Shown here: positions 38,212 through 45,090 of the stretch, in pieces | How positions within the stretch are numbered: position 1 is the stretch's first letter | Layout of the letters: the number at the start of each line of letters is the position of its first letter | Assembly: GCA_025965315.1 (NCBI GenBank) | Contig: JAOPXD010000084.1 | Coordinates: forward strand, 1 to 46,015 | Direction: 5' to 3' | Length of the DNA: 46,015 bases | Source: Marmoricola sp. | GTDB lineage: Bacteria > Actinomycetota > Actinomycetes > Propionibacteriales > Nocardioidaceae | The notes under the pieces: model-generated | The model's input: only the letters and a program-made list of their open reading frames with translations | Told to the model about the DNA's origin: nothing | Databases searched by the model: none | Position numbers and translations under genes: made by a program

Positions 38212-39377
38212 TGGCGCTGCAGGTCCGCTCAGATGGCCTCCCGCTGGAGACGCTGGGCAACGTTGTCGATGTCACTTGGACCGAGAACCGCGACACGAAT
38301 AACGGCGCAGGTAACGGTGGCGGATCCCGGTTCCAGACGCTCACGTTCAAGATCCCGACCCTCGCACCGGACTTCACTCATCCGGCGTTGATGCGCGGCA
38401 AGTTCGTCGAACTACTCGACGACGGCGTGCCGCTCGGCCAAGGGATCATGTCCGAACCCGACCGCTCCACCTGGACGTTCACCGCGACCGGTCTCGCGCA
38501 GGAGATGAAGAAGTACACCTGCCACTGGCTGGTGTCGACGGTCCTGACTCCGACGTCGGTGCTGGACAACGCCATCAACTACGCCATCTCGATCGGCGCA
38601 CGGTTCAAGTTGCCGCCCGGTGGGCTGCGGTCGACGCCACTCATCACCATCGGTGCCGTCACGCAGGGTGACGACAACGTGGGCAAAGCCACTATTGACG
38701 CCGGGATCCGCACCCTGGAAGACCTGCTCAACGCAGTCGCCAAGGATGCCGGGAAGCGCTGGTGGGTCGACGAGTACGGGTACATCCGCATCGACGCAGA
38801 CGCTGTCGTCGGGACCATTGACCCCAAGTGGGCGATGCTGCCCGAGACCGCACAGATGGGTGTCGCGGACGACGACTTCTACACCACGTTGATCGGGCTG
38901 TACGCGCTCACCTGGGCCAACCTCCCGCCCTATCAGACGCTCACCACGGCCACCGTCATGGTCGAGGATGCCGTTGCGGTCGCCCGCTACGGACGGCGCG
39001 TCAAGTACATCGACTTCACGAACGTCCACGTCTCCACCTCTGGCACGGTCGGCGCATCACTCGCGGCCCGTCTCGCCCAAACCGGTGCGCGGACAGGCTT
39101 CACGAACCGGCTCGAGCTGAGTGCCGCAGTCGTCGACAACCTCGGCGGCACACCGGCCTACCACTACGACCTGCGACCCGGTGAAATCCTCCGCATCCGA
39201 ACCATCGACGACAGTGCCGGAAACATCGACTTCGGCAACTACGTCGACATCGTCATGAACGAGCTGACCAAGACCGACAAGAACGAGTCGGTGCTCATGG
39301 CGCCGATGGGTCTCGTCGTGCGTGACGTCGCGTCCTGGGTGGCCGACGTCGAAGCCGACTCCAGCCGCCTCGACTGA
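38211..39377 (+). CDS. Tail-tip/baseplate protein (Tal-like N-terminal domain)
   Basis: A 388-residue protein following the Dit-like gene, in the position of the tail-associated hub. QTLTFKIPTLAPDF, VELLDDGVPLGQGIM and VLDNAINYAISIGARFKL, then RTLEDLLNAVAKDAGKRWWV are the strand-helix pattern of the hub family. No lytic domain is found, so host wall penetration may depend on other proteins. It abuts the previous gene by one base. Confidence 0.75.
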   Translation: MALQVRSDGLPLETLGNVVDVTWTENRDTNNGAGNGGGSRFQTLTFKIPTLAPDFTHPALMRGKFVELLDDGVPLGQGIMSEPDRSTWTFTATGLAQEMKKYTCHWLVSTVLTPTSVLDNAINYAISIGARFKLPPGGLRSTPLITIGAVTQGDDNVGKATIDAGIRTLEDLLNAVAKDAGKRWWVDEYGYIRIDADAVVGTIDPKWAMLPETAQMGVADDDFYTTLIGLYALTWANLPPYQTLTTATVMVEDAVAVARYGRRVKYIDFTNVHVSTSGTVGASLAARLAQTGARTGFTNRLELSAAVVDNLGGTPAYHYDLRPGEILRIRTIDDSAGNIDFGNYVDIVMNELTKTDKNESVLMAPMGLVVRDVASWVADVEADSSRLD

Positions 39378-39426
39378 CCCCGCTCTCCCAACGGGCGTCT
39401 TGCCCCTCAGCACAGCAGGAGCTGTC

Positions 39427-39855
39427 ATGCCCGATCTCGTCATCTGGATCACCGGAGCCTGTGGTGCCTTCCTGGCACTCGCGGCCGTGGTGAAGGTCGT
39501 CATCCCACTGTTCCGCTGGGCACGCAACACAGCCCCACGCCTATCCGGTGCGCTGGACAACGTCGGTGGCCGAGATGCGTTCATCGACCACGCGACCGGC
39601 AAGACGGTCCCCGCGATCCCGGCGATCGGCGAACGGTTCACCAGCATCGAGGAACGCCTCGACCGCTACACCGACAACACGGTCCGCGTGGACACCATCG
39701 ACGCCCGACTGACCCAGGTCGAAAGCAAGATCGACGGGGTTCAGACGACCTTGGCTTTCATGCTCGGCGACAAGTACGTGGCTGGATCCGAGGCTGCACT
39801 GAAGGCTGCGGAACTGCTCAGCCAGACGACGCTGGATGGAGACGTGGACGCGTGA
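39427..39855 (+). CDS. Membrane-anchored phage protein, lysis-region type
   Basis: A 142-residue protein with an N-terminal membrane span (VIWITGACGAFLALAAVVKV, about 5-30) and a helical C-terminal part with coiled-coil pattern (RVDTIDARLTQVESKIDGVQ). It resembles the DUF2746-type protein next to endolysin in actinophages, whose role may be in lysis. GGAGCT ribosome site. It is coupled to the lysin gene by a GTGA overlap. Confidence 0.6.
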   Translation: MPDLVIWITGACGAFLALAAVVKVVIPLFRWARNTAPRLSGALDNVGGRDAFIDHATGKTVPAIPAIGERFTSIEERLDRYTDNTVRVDTIDARLTQVESKIDGVQTTLAFMLGDKYVAGSEAALKAAELLSQTTLDGDVDA

Positions 39856-41099
39856 CCACGATCCGTGTCCGCTTCGGGACCTGCAACATCGCGAAGAATC
39901 TCAGCCTCGCCGAAGCCCGCAAGGTCGTGGCGCTGGCAGCCAAGCACACTGTCGTGTTCGTCCCTCAGGAGATCGAGTCCCAGGGCCACAAGGAGGCGCT
40001 GCACGACCTCGGGCGCAAGGGTCTGTGGGCGACGTTCTGGCCCGGCGGCACCGCCAACGCAGTGCCGATCACCTACCGGCGCGACCTGTTCGATCCTGAG
40101 CACCGCAACAGCCACCTCATCAACGACGGCAAGGCGGGCAAGTGGCCCGATGAACACACCACGCTCCTCGTGCTGCGCCACCGAAAGACCGGGATCCGGT
40201 TCGGCGTGCAGAACGCCCACATGATCCCGATGGCCTTCACTGCCCACAATGAACGCCGACCGGACTGGGACAAAGGTGAGCGGAAGTTCGCCGAGACCTC
40301 TCGCAACATCGTCAAGCACTTCGGGTCCCTCATCGGCGGGCTCGACGCGAACCGCAACAAGTACGCACCCGCGGGCACCACTGGCGTCTGGGCCAAGCGC
40401 GGCACGTTCGGATCGGCCTACTACGACACCTTGTTCTACGCAGGTCGGGTTCAGCTCGTCGGGAAGCGCGCCACCCGGTACGCCCGCGGCAACCCGTCCG
40501 ACCATGACCTACTCGTTGCCACGTTCGAGATCAGCGACAAGGCCACCACTCCGCCGAAGCCTCCGACCTCGAGCAGCCGAACCCCGTCCGCGGACAAGGT
40601 CGTCGCGCTCGCCAAGACCCAGGTCGGCTACCACGAAGGCCGCAGCGGATCGAACTGGAACAACATCCAGAAGTACTCCCCCGCAGTGCCGGGCCTGGAG
40701 TGGTCGCAGGGTCAGGCGTGGTGCGCCACGTTCGTCTCCTGGCTGGCACTGAAGTCCGGGTTCGCAGCTCTGTTCCCCTCGACCGCCTCGACCGACACCG
40801 GCGCTCGCTGGTGGAAGGCCCACGGACGGTGGTCGGAGTACCCCGCGATCGGCGCGCAGGGCTACCTAGGCGTCAAGGGCGACATGTTCCACACGTTCCT
40901 CGTGACCGGCTACGACTCCACCTACGTCCACACCATCGAGGGCAACACGAACACCAACGGCTCCTCGCAAGGTGACGGCGTCTACGCACTGAAGCGCCGC
41001 CGTGACTCGACCTCGATCCAGGGCTACGGCTACCCGGCCTACCCCGAAGGCATCGTTTCCGCCGACCCCGCGTGGGCCAACCGCGCCCCGAAGAAGTAG
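39852..41099 (+). CDS. Lysin with N-terminal DNase-I-like (EEP) domain and C-terminal CHAP domain
   Basis: A 415-residue two-domain enzyme. Residues 1-228 have the endonuclease/exonuclease/phosphatase pattern: N12 in FGTCNIAKN, E40 in FVPQEIES, H123 in VQNAHMIP, D165 and N167 in GGLDANRNK, and D217-H218 in PSDHDLLVATFE, so a full catalytic set is visible. A Pro/Ser/Thr linker (229-247) joins it to a CHAP peptidase/amidase domain with Cys291 in AWCATFVSW and His347 in MFHTFLVTG. CHAP domains cut peptidoglycan peptides or the amide bond, so it is the endolysin candidate. An EEP domain in a lysin is, to my knowledge, unusual. GTG start in GTGA overlap with the membrane protein; no signal peptide. 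Confidence 0.85.
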   Translation: MTTIRVRFGTCNIAKNLSLAEARKVVALAAKHTVVFVPQEIESQGHKEALHDLGRKGLWATFWPGGTANAVPITYRRDLFDPEHRNSHLINDGKAGKWPDEHTTLLVLRHRKTGIRFGVQNAHMIPMAFTAHNERRPDWDKGERKFAETSRNIVKHFGSLIGGLDANRNKYAPAGTTGVWAKRGTFGSAYYDTLFYAGRVQLVGKRATRYARGNPSDHDLLVATFEISDKATTPPKPPTSSSRTPSADKVVALAKTQVGYHEGRSGSNWNNIQKYSPAVPGLEWSQGQAWCATFVSWLALKSGFAALFPSTASTDTGARWWKAHGRWSEYPAIGAQGYLGVKGDMFHTFLVTGYDSTYVHTIEGNTNTNGSSQGDGVYALKRRRDSTSIQGYGYPAYPEGIVSADPAWANRAPKK

Positions 41100-41108
41100 G
41101 AGCACACG

Positions 41109-41501
41109 ATGGCCGGGTTCACTGACCTCATCCCACGCGCAAGGCCCTCGCTCAACCCCGATGGCGTCCCCGAGACGATCACCGAGAACTGCGACTACTC
41201 GCGAATCTTCCCGCTGTTCGACGACGCCGGGACCGCCGTGAACATGACCGGCGGCACAGTCACCGTCACCGTCCGCGACACCGCAACCGGTGCCGCGGTC
41301 CTGGTCAGCGGGTCGCCCATCTTCACCGGCACCGTCACCACGACCGGATTCACGGTGACCACGACTGCCGCGATCACCGCGAACCTCGTGAGCGGTCTGA
41401 CGTCGTTGCGCTACGCCTGGTCCTGCTCGCTGACCCTGTCTAGCAAGACCGTGCAGGCGTGGAATCCCGACGACTCGCCTCTGACGATCAAGAGCAACTG
41501 A
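41109..41501 (+). CDS. Beta-rich protein, possible tail/baseplate accessory
   Basis: A 130-residue protein. After an N-terminal segment, DYSRIFPLFDDAGTAVNMTG and TVTVTVRDTATGAAVLVSGS give a Thr/Val-rich Ig-like sandwich. Such folds occur in phage baseplate upper proteins. It lies after the lysin and has a clear GGAG ribosome site. Structural role is inferred, not certain. Confidence 0.5.
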   Translation: MAGFTDLIPRARPSLNPDGVPETITENCDYSRIFPLFDDAGTAVNMTGGTVTVTVRDTATGAAVLVSGSPIFTGTVTTTGFTVTTTAAITANLVSGLTSLRYAWSCSLTLSSKTVQAWNPDDSPLTIKSN

Positions 41502-41641
41502 TGGCGACCAACTACCCGATCCAGCTCGGCGAGTTCCCGATGTACCGCGGCGATGCCCAGGGCCGCAACAAGGTGACCATCACCCGGCAGACCAACGCCC
41601 TCATCCGGCTCGTCCTCGGCCAGCTCGACACCGACAACTGA
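41501..41641 (+). CDS. 46-residue protein of unknown function
   Basis: A short protein beginning one base before the previous stop ends (TGATG overlap). PIQLGEFPMYRGDAQGRNK has no recognised family. The gene lies just before the holin candidate. Confidence 0.5.
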   Translation: MATNYPIQLGEFPMYRGDAQGRNKVTITRQTNALIRLVLGQLDTDN

Positions 41642-41661
41642 CCACGATCTAAGGAGCACCC

Positions 41662-41886
41662 GTGAACAAGTACGCCAAGGCGATTCTCGCCGCTGCCGTC
41701 GCCCTCGTCGGAGGCATCGCGGTTGGGTACGCAGACGACACCCTCACTCGGGGCGAGTTCTGGGCGGCAGCCTCAGCCGCCGTCGTCGCGCTGGCTGGCG
41801 TCTTCGGGATTCCCAACGCGCCCGCTGACCGTGACCCTGACCCAGTCGAGGAAGACCCCGACTACGACGAAGCCACCGGCTCCTAA
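41662..41886 (+). CDS. Putative holin
   Basis: A 74-residue protein with two hydrophobic helices (AILAAAVALVGGIAVGY, about 8-24, and FWAAASAAVVALAGVFGI, about 33-50), basic N-terminus and acidic C-terminal tail (PDPVEEDPDYDEA). Topology and size fit a class II holin that opens the membrane to let the lysin out. AAGGAG before the GTG start. The lysin is encoded 560 bases upstream, so a lysis cassette is plausible. Confidence 0.7.
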   Translation: MNKYAKAILAAAVALVGGIAVGYADDTLTRGEFWAAASAAVVALAGVFGIPNAPADRDPDPVEEDPDYDEATGS

Positions 41887-41906
41887 CCAACCCGAGAGAA
41901 GGCACC

Positions 41907-42161
41907 ATGTCCAAGCAGCTCAACACCGTCACCGTCAACGCGGCCACCCCGAGCACGCCCGTCAGCATCCCCGGCACCCCGCTCAGCGTCGGCCCGGACT
42001 CGTTCACCGGCCGCGCGCTCGTCTACTACGAGTCGACCTCCACCGCTGCGGGCTCCGTCCAGTTGTTCCGCGCAGGCCCCGGCTACCCGATCCCGAACGG
42101 CGCCGTGTTCGTGGACTCCATCGTGCTCGCCAACGTCACCTGGCACCTGTACTCGGTCTGA
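41907..42161 (+). CDS. Beta-rich protein of unknown function
   Basis: An 84-residue protein with strand-rich Ser/Thr/Val content (SKQLNTVTVNAATPSTPVSI, ALVYYESTSTAAGSVQLF). It could be a small virion decoration or tail accessory, but no family is recognised. GAGAAGG ribosome site. Confidence 0.5.
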   Translation: MSKQLNTVTVNAATPSTPVSIPGTPLSVGPDSFTGRALVYYESTSTAAGSVQLFRAGPGYPIPNGAVFVDSIVLANVTWHLYSV

Positions 42162-42163
42162 CC

Positions 42164-42319
42164 GTGAGGATCCTCGACGACGCAATCGACTGGGCGATCA
42201 GTCAAGGTCTTCCGTTCGGCGGGTCCGCGAAGACGTTCGGCAATCTGACGTTCGAGATGCCGACGTTGAACCCTGACTACCGGATCGACCCTGACGGCGA
42301 GATCCAGGCCGCGCCATGA
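42164..42319 (+). CDS. 51-residue protein resembling a fragment of the tail hub
   Basis: A short protein from a GTG two bases after the previous stop. ILDDAIDWAISQGLPFGG resembles VLDNAINYAISIGARFKL of the tail hub gene at 38211, and NLTFEMPTLNPDY resembles TLTFKIPTLAPDF there, in the opposite order. It may be a remnant or a small protein with a related fold. Coupled to the next gene by ATGA. Confidence 0.45.
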   Translation: MRILDDAIDWAISQGLPFGGSAKTFGNLTFEMPTLNPDYRIDPDGEIQAAP

Positions 42320-42429
42320 GTCGGAGCATCGAAGTTCGTGACGCGGCTGGCAAGTTGATCGGCGCTGGCCTGCTCGATGACATCGGCGACCGCGACGTGC
42401 CGTACACCTACGAGCGCACCGACCAATGA
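42316..42429 (+). CDS. 37-residue protein of unknown function
   Basis: A very short frame, ATGA-coupled on both sides. EVRDAAGKLIGAGLLDDIGD is strand-turn-like. Evidence is mainly the exact packing between coupled genes. Confidence 0.4.
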   Translation: MSRSIEVRDAAGKLIGAGLLDDIGDRDVPYTYERTDQ

Positions 42430-42569
42430 TCATGATCAGCCACGGCCAGGCGGTCAAGCACTCGCCTGGTGCGTGGTGCCTCATCGCCGCCGCTGCGATC
42501 TGGCCCGTCGCGATCGCCTGGAACGCTGTCGAGATCGCACGGTGGCGGATCAAGGCCAGAGGCTTCTAG
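42426..42569 (+). CDS. 47-residue single-span membrane protein
   Basis: A short protein with one hydrophobic helix (WCLIAAAAIWPVAIAWNAV, about 17-35) and a basic C-terminus (EIARWRIKARGF). The last gene of the late operon, ATGA-coupled upstream. It could assist lysis, but no family is recognised. Confidence 0.45.
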   Translation: MIMISHGQAVKHSPGAWCLIAAAAIWPVAIAWNAVEIARWRIKARGF

Positions 42570-42596
42570 AACGAAGATCCAGCCAGCAGACTTATA

Positions 42597-42624
42597 GCCC
42601 GTCGTCACTCCGGTGGCGGCGGGC
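42597..42624. terminator. Hairpin between convergent genes (end of the late operon)
   Basis: A 12-bp stem with two G-U pairs (GCCCGTCGTCAC and GTGGCGGCGGGC) around a TCCG loop lies between the convergent genes ending at 42569 and 42642. No T-run of more than two follows. A stable convergent hairpin is a sensible two-way terminator. Confidence 0.55.
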
Positions 42625-42641
42625 GATTCGTCATTGCCGGA

Positions 42642-42920
42642 CTACTCAGGCTTGTCGCGTCGCTCTACGACCCAGGAGATCTCGTCGAGTAAGCCGCGTA
42701 GTCGCTGCACCTCGCGCTCGGCAATATCGGCGCGTGCGCTGGCCTTCGCTGCCATGTCGATGGCACTCTGCTGCGCGCCACGCTCCTTCGCCTGATCCAA
42801 CTCGAATGCCGCGTTGGCCGACAGCCCGCAGTAGCGGCAAGGATCGCCGTTCCGGAAGTCGATTCCGACGCTGCTGCTGTACGAGCCGCATGCTGGGCAG
42901 GACCGCTTAAGATCACTCAT
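42642..42920 (-). CDS. Zinc-ribbon/coiled-coil protein, lysogeny-side gene
   Basis: A 92-residue protein: Cys4-type ribbon (SCPACGSYSSSVG, then CRYCGLSAN) and a helical coiled-coil-like tail (ERGAQQSAIDMAAKASARAD). A strong GGAGG lies nine bases before the ATG at 42920. Transcribed against the late operon from the attR end. No family recognised; it may be made in the lysogen. Confidence 0.6.
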   Translation of the reverse strand: MSDLKRSCPACGSYSSSVGIDFRNGDPCRYCGLSANAAFELDQAKERGAQQSAIDMAAKASARADIAEREVQRLRGLLDEISWVVERRDKPE

Positions 42921-42944
42921 GGTTCGCCTCCTAGTGGCGGATCG

Positions 42945-42974
42945 GCCCCGTCGCTGTTCACGCAGCGTCGGGGC
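42945..42974 (-). terminator. Hairpin between the two leftward genes
   Basis: An 11-of-12 base stem (GCCCCGTCGCTG and CAGCGTCGGGGC) with a 6-base loop in the 183-base gap 42921-43103, downstream of the leftward gene ending at 43104. No T-run on the transcribed side, so it is a weak terminator at best. Confidence 0.4.
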
Positions 42975-43103
42975 GCTTTCGTTCATGCTACGCCCGCGCC
43001 AACCGCTTCCGCCGCTCGTGCGGCTCGCAGACCTCAAACAGCCGGCCCTTGCACGGCGCACCGACCTGGGCCGAGCACGTGGGGCACGCGTGGTCGAGCG
43101 GAG

Positions 43104-43382
43104 TCACGGGATCATGCCAGCGGCAACACGAGCCGCAGCCTCATCCCGATAGACCACATCATCAACGGGTCGGGCTACGACCCGGCGCAACTCGATCGTG
43201 AACTCTGTGATCGTCTCGCCAGTGTTGCGATAGAGAGAGAATGAATCCCCGCGATTGACCGTCAGCCACTTCGCATCATCCCCAGCGAACGTCGATTGGA
43301 TCTGCCGAACGACGTCCTCGGGCGATTCGCCGAGAAGCCAGGTAGTGGGGATGCCGTCACGCCAGGTGTCGACCGCCCACAT
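43104..43382 (-). CDS. Small protein of unknown function, lysogeny-side gene
   Basis: A 92-residue protein transcribed leftward. Three consecutive ATG codons (43388, 43385, 43382) follow GGAG; the last has the best spacing. Trp-rich N-terminus (MWAVDTWRDGIPTTWLLG) and mixed fold. Longer frames upstream overlap the divergent gene at 43447 and are unlikely. No family recognised. Confidence 0.55.
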   Translation of the reverse strand: MWAVDTWRDGIPTTWLLGESPEDVVRQIQSTFAGDDAKWLTVNRGDSFSLYRNTGETITEFTIELRRVVARPVDDVVYRDEAAARVAAGMIP

Positions 43383-43446
43383 CATCATGCTCCGACGATA
43401 CGCCCGATCGCCGCGATCTGTCGGACCCTGGTGGCACGCTGAGCCC

Positions 43447-43683
43447 ATGAACGAGCTGAGCGACAAGAGCAAGCGGGTGCTCGAGTTCGAGCGCCAGCGT
43501 TGGAAGTACGCCGGCGCCAAGGAGGCTGCCATCCGCGAGACGTTCGGCTGCAGCACGACCAAGTACTACCAGCGGCTCGGGGCGATTCTCGAGGACCCTG
43601 CCGCGATGGCCTACGACGCGCAGTTCGTCAAGCGGTTGGTGCGGCTGCGGGATGCTCGACGACGGGTGCGGACTGCTGGCTAG
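43447..43683 (+). CDS. DUF3263-like HTH protein
   Basis: A 78-residue protein with the DUF3263 pattern of actinobacteria: VLEFERQRWKYAGAKEAAIR, then ETFGCSTTKYYQRLGAIL and FVKRLVRLRDARRR. GCSTTKYYQRL is the recognition-helix region of a helix-turn-helix. Members are normally chromosomal; here the gene lies 54 bases inside the attR core, divergent from the gene at 43382, so it is carried by the phage. It may act as a DNA-binding regulator in the lysogen; this is inference. Confidence 0.8.
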   Translation: MNELSDKSKRVLEFERQRWKYAGAKEAAIRETFGCSTTKYYQRLGAILEDPAAMAYDAQFVKRLVRLRDARRRVRTAG

Positions 43684-43701
43684 GCCCATTTCCCGGACCA
43701 A

Positions 43702-43721
43702 AGGCTGACTACTTGGCTGAC
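43702..43721 (+). promoter_or_regulatory. Putative integrase arm-type sites, right arm
   Basis: AGGCTGAC (43702-43709) and TGGCTGAC (43714-43721) are spaced 12 bases apart, 16 bases from the attR core. They match the TGGCTGAC/TGGCTCAC elements on the left arm. In excised attP both groups would lie either side of the core. Confidence 0.5.
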
Positions 43722-43736
43722 TTTTTGGTTGTAATC

Positions 43737-43788
43737 TGGTGGGTGCAGAGGGGATCGAACCCCCGACATCTTCCTTGTAAGGGAAGCG
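43737..43788. repeat. attR core
   Basis: This 52-bp stretch is identical to attL 1338-1389. It is phage-supplied 3' tRNA sequence, joined to host 5' sequence (43789-43811), so the tRNA gene is rebuilt after integration. Confidence 0.93.
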
Positions 43789-43811
43789 CTCTACCGCTGA
43801 GCTATGCACCC
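43740..43811 (-). tRNA. tRNA-Val (anticodon TAC)
   Basis: The 72-base gene reads GGGTGCATAGCTCAG at its 5' end; the acceptor GGGTGCA pairs with TGCACCC. The anticodon stem CTTCC/GGAAG encloses CTTACAA, giving TAC for the Val codon GTA. A T arm with GGTTCGATCC is present. The CCA end is encoded (43737-43739). It is the integration site; residues 24 onward lie within the attR core. Confidence 0.95.
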
Positions 43812-43861
43812 GTCGGCCGCGAGGCCGGACCAAAGACTAGGTCGTGCAGCAGAGCCGGAGC

Positions 43862-43905
43862 AAAAAAGGCTGCGACCGCTGACGTCTCGGGTCATCAGCG
43901 GTCGC
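43862..43905 (-). terminator. Rho-independent terminator of the peroxiredoxin operon
   Basis: A perfect 11-bp stem (GCGACCGCTGA and TCAGCGGTCGC) with a 12-base loop is followed, on the leftward strand, by a six-base T-run (the A-run at 43862-43867). It lies downstream of the leftward peroxiredoxin/DUF3052 genes and separates them from the tRNA. Confidence 0.8.
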
Positions 43906-43981
43906 AACACGGCAATCTTGGCAGTTCTCATGTCAGATGCAAGGCAAAACCCCGACGACGAGTTCAAATAGCCCGAATGGA

Positions 43982-44443
43982 CTAGACGGCAGCCGCCAGT
44001 TGGCGTGCCTGGGTGTCCAGATCGCGCGCTTCGCCCATTTCGTTGTGGACCGCCCAGCGGACGATCCCGCTCCTGTCCACCACGTAGGACGAGCGACGCG
44101 GGCAGCCCTGGTCGAGGTCGAGCACGTCGTACGCCGACGCCACCGACCCGTGCGGCCAGTAGTCCGAGAGCAGTGGGAAGAAGATCCCGTCACGGTCCGC
44201 GAAGGCCCGCTGGGTGTAGATCGGGTCGCAGGAGATAGCGGCCACCGTGGTGTGCTCGGACTCGAAGTCCCCGAGGCGGTCGCGGAACCCCGTCAGCTCG
44301 CCGGTGCAGACACCGCTGAAGGCGAACGGGTAGAACACGAGCAGCACGGCCTTGCTACCGGCGTACGCCGACAACCGGAACTCGGCGCCGTGCTGGTCAC
44401 GCAGCGCGAAGTCGGGGGCCCGGTCCCCTGGGGTGAGTGGCAT
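43982..44443 (-). CDS. ahpE: Peroxiredoxin, AhpE-like
   Basis: A 153-residue peroxiredoxin that reduces hydroperoxides. The catalytic motif YPFAFSGVCTGEL contains the peroxidatic Cys. The following SCDPIYTQRAFADRDGIFFP and LLSDYWPHGSVASAYDVLD match mycobacterial AhpE (DFWPHGAV...). No second catalytic Cys is evident in the usual C-terminal place, fitting the one-Cys AhpE type. I chose ATG 44443; an upstream in-frame start would overlap the preceding gene. Host gene, next to DUF3052 on the same strand, ten bases apart. Confidence 0.9.
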   Translation of the reverse strand: MPLTPGDRAPDFALRDQHGAEFRLSAYAGSKAVLLVFYPFAFSGVCTGELTGFRDRLGDFESEHTTVAAISCDPIYTQRAFADRDGIFFPLLSDYWPHGSVASAYDVLDLDQGCPRRSSYVVDRSGIVRWAVHNEMGEARDLDTQARQLAAAV

Positions 44444-44453
44444 CAGGCGCGCG

Positions 44454-44870
44454 TCAGCGCGTCTTGGGTGCGACGAGCTTGGTGGCCGACCAGTCGGCAC
44501 TGACGGCCACGGTCGTGGTCGTCGCGAGGCCGGCGACCGGTGCCGCCTCGGCGACCTCGGACGGGTCGACGGCGTTCGGACGACCCACCTTCGGGCACAG
44601 CAGCCAGACCGAGCCTCCGCTGACCAGGTCGGTCAGCGCGTCGACCAGTGCGTCGACCAGGTCGCCGTCACCGTCGCGCCACCACATGACGACGGCATCG
44701 ACCACGTCGCCGTGGTCACCGTCGACGAGGTCGGAGTCGATCGCATTCTCGAGGGCGACCCGGACTGAATCGTCGACGTCCTCGTCCCACCCCAACTCTT
44801 GTACGACCATGCCGGGCTTGATGCCCAACCGGTCCCCTACCTGGTTGGCGTCCCCTGCGGACGGGCTCAC
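44454..44870 (-). CDS. DUF3052 family protein
   Basis: A 138-residue acidic protein with the actinobacterial DUF3052 pattern: LGIKPGMVVQELGWDEDVDD at the N-terminus, LVDGDHGDVVDAVVMWWRDG in the middle and LCPKVGRPNAVDPSEVAEAA. Function is not established to my knowledge. GTG start at 44870. It faces aceE across the 220-base gap 44871-45090, the arrangement seen in many actinobacteria. Confidence 0.85.
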   Translation of the reverse strand: MSPSAGDANQVGDRLGIKPGMVVQELGWDEDVDDSVRVALENAIDSDLVDGDHGDVVDAVVMWWRDGDGDLVDALVDALTDLVSGGSVWLLCPKVGRPNAVDPSEVAEAAPVAGLATTTTVAVSADWSATKLVAPKTR

Positions 44871-45090
44871 GTCGATGCCTCATTTCAGTGCTGAATCGGG
44901 TCTCCGGAGCGGAGACGTTGCCCAAGTTCAGCGGACACACGTGTCGCAACGCAAGCCCGCGGTCCCTCGATACCGCTCAGCGGACGCCGAAGTCGGCGTG
45001 ATCCTGCCCCGATCAGGCTCCCCGGAGCCGGTTTGCGAGCGTACTGATGAGTAGATTTCTTCGCTGGTTTGAACGTGCCAAGATGCAAGG
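44871..45090. other. Divergent intergenic region between DUF3052 and aceE
   Basis: Holds the divergent start regions. A GGCTCC/GGAGCC short inverted repeat (around 45016-45029) is visible. I found no convincing paired promoter boxes for either gene. AAGG just before the aceE GTG lies too close for an ideal ribosome site. Confidence 0.4.

Larger units (their letters stand above)
1338..43788. mobile_element. Integrated temperate siphovirus (prophage), about 42.4 kb
   Basis: Two identical 52-bp direct repeats at 1338-1389 and 43737-43788 enclose every phage gene, so the element is 42,399 bp (repeat to repeat). The right copy is the 3' part of an intact tRNA-Val gene and the left copy is a detached remnant, the usual footprint of tyrosine-integrase insertion into a tRNA. 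Inside are a full immunity region, an early operon, and packaging, capsid, tail and lysis genes, with no disrupted structural gene seen. A 1154-residue tape measure and G/GT chaperones without sheath genes indicate a long non-contractile tail. It appears functionally complete, although inducibility cannot be judged from sequence. Confidence 0.95.

Noticed and set aside
43104..43562. Longer start (43562) for the leftward gene
   Set aside because: The extension is antisense to the DUF3263 gene, and GGAG with three ATG codons at 43382-43388 gives a proper start.
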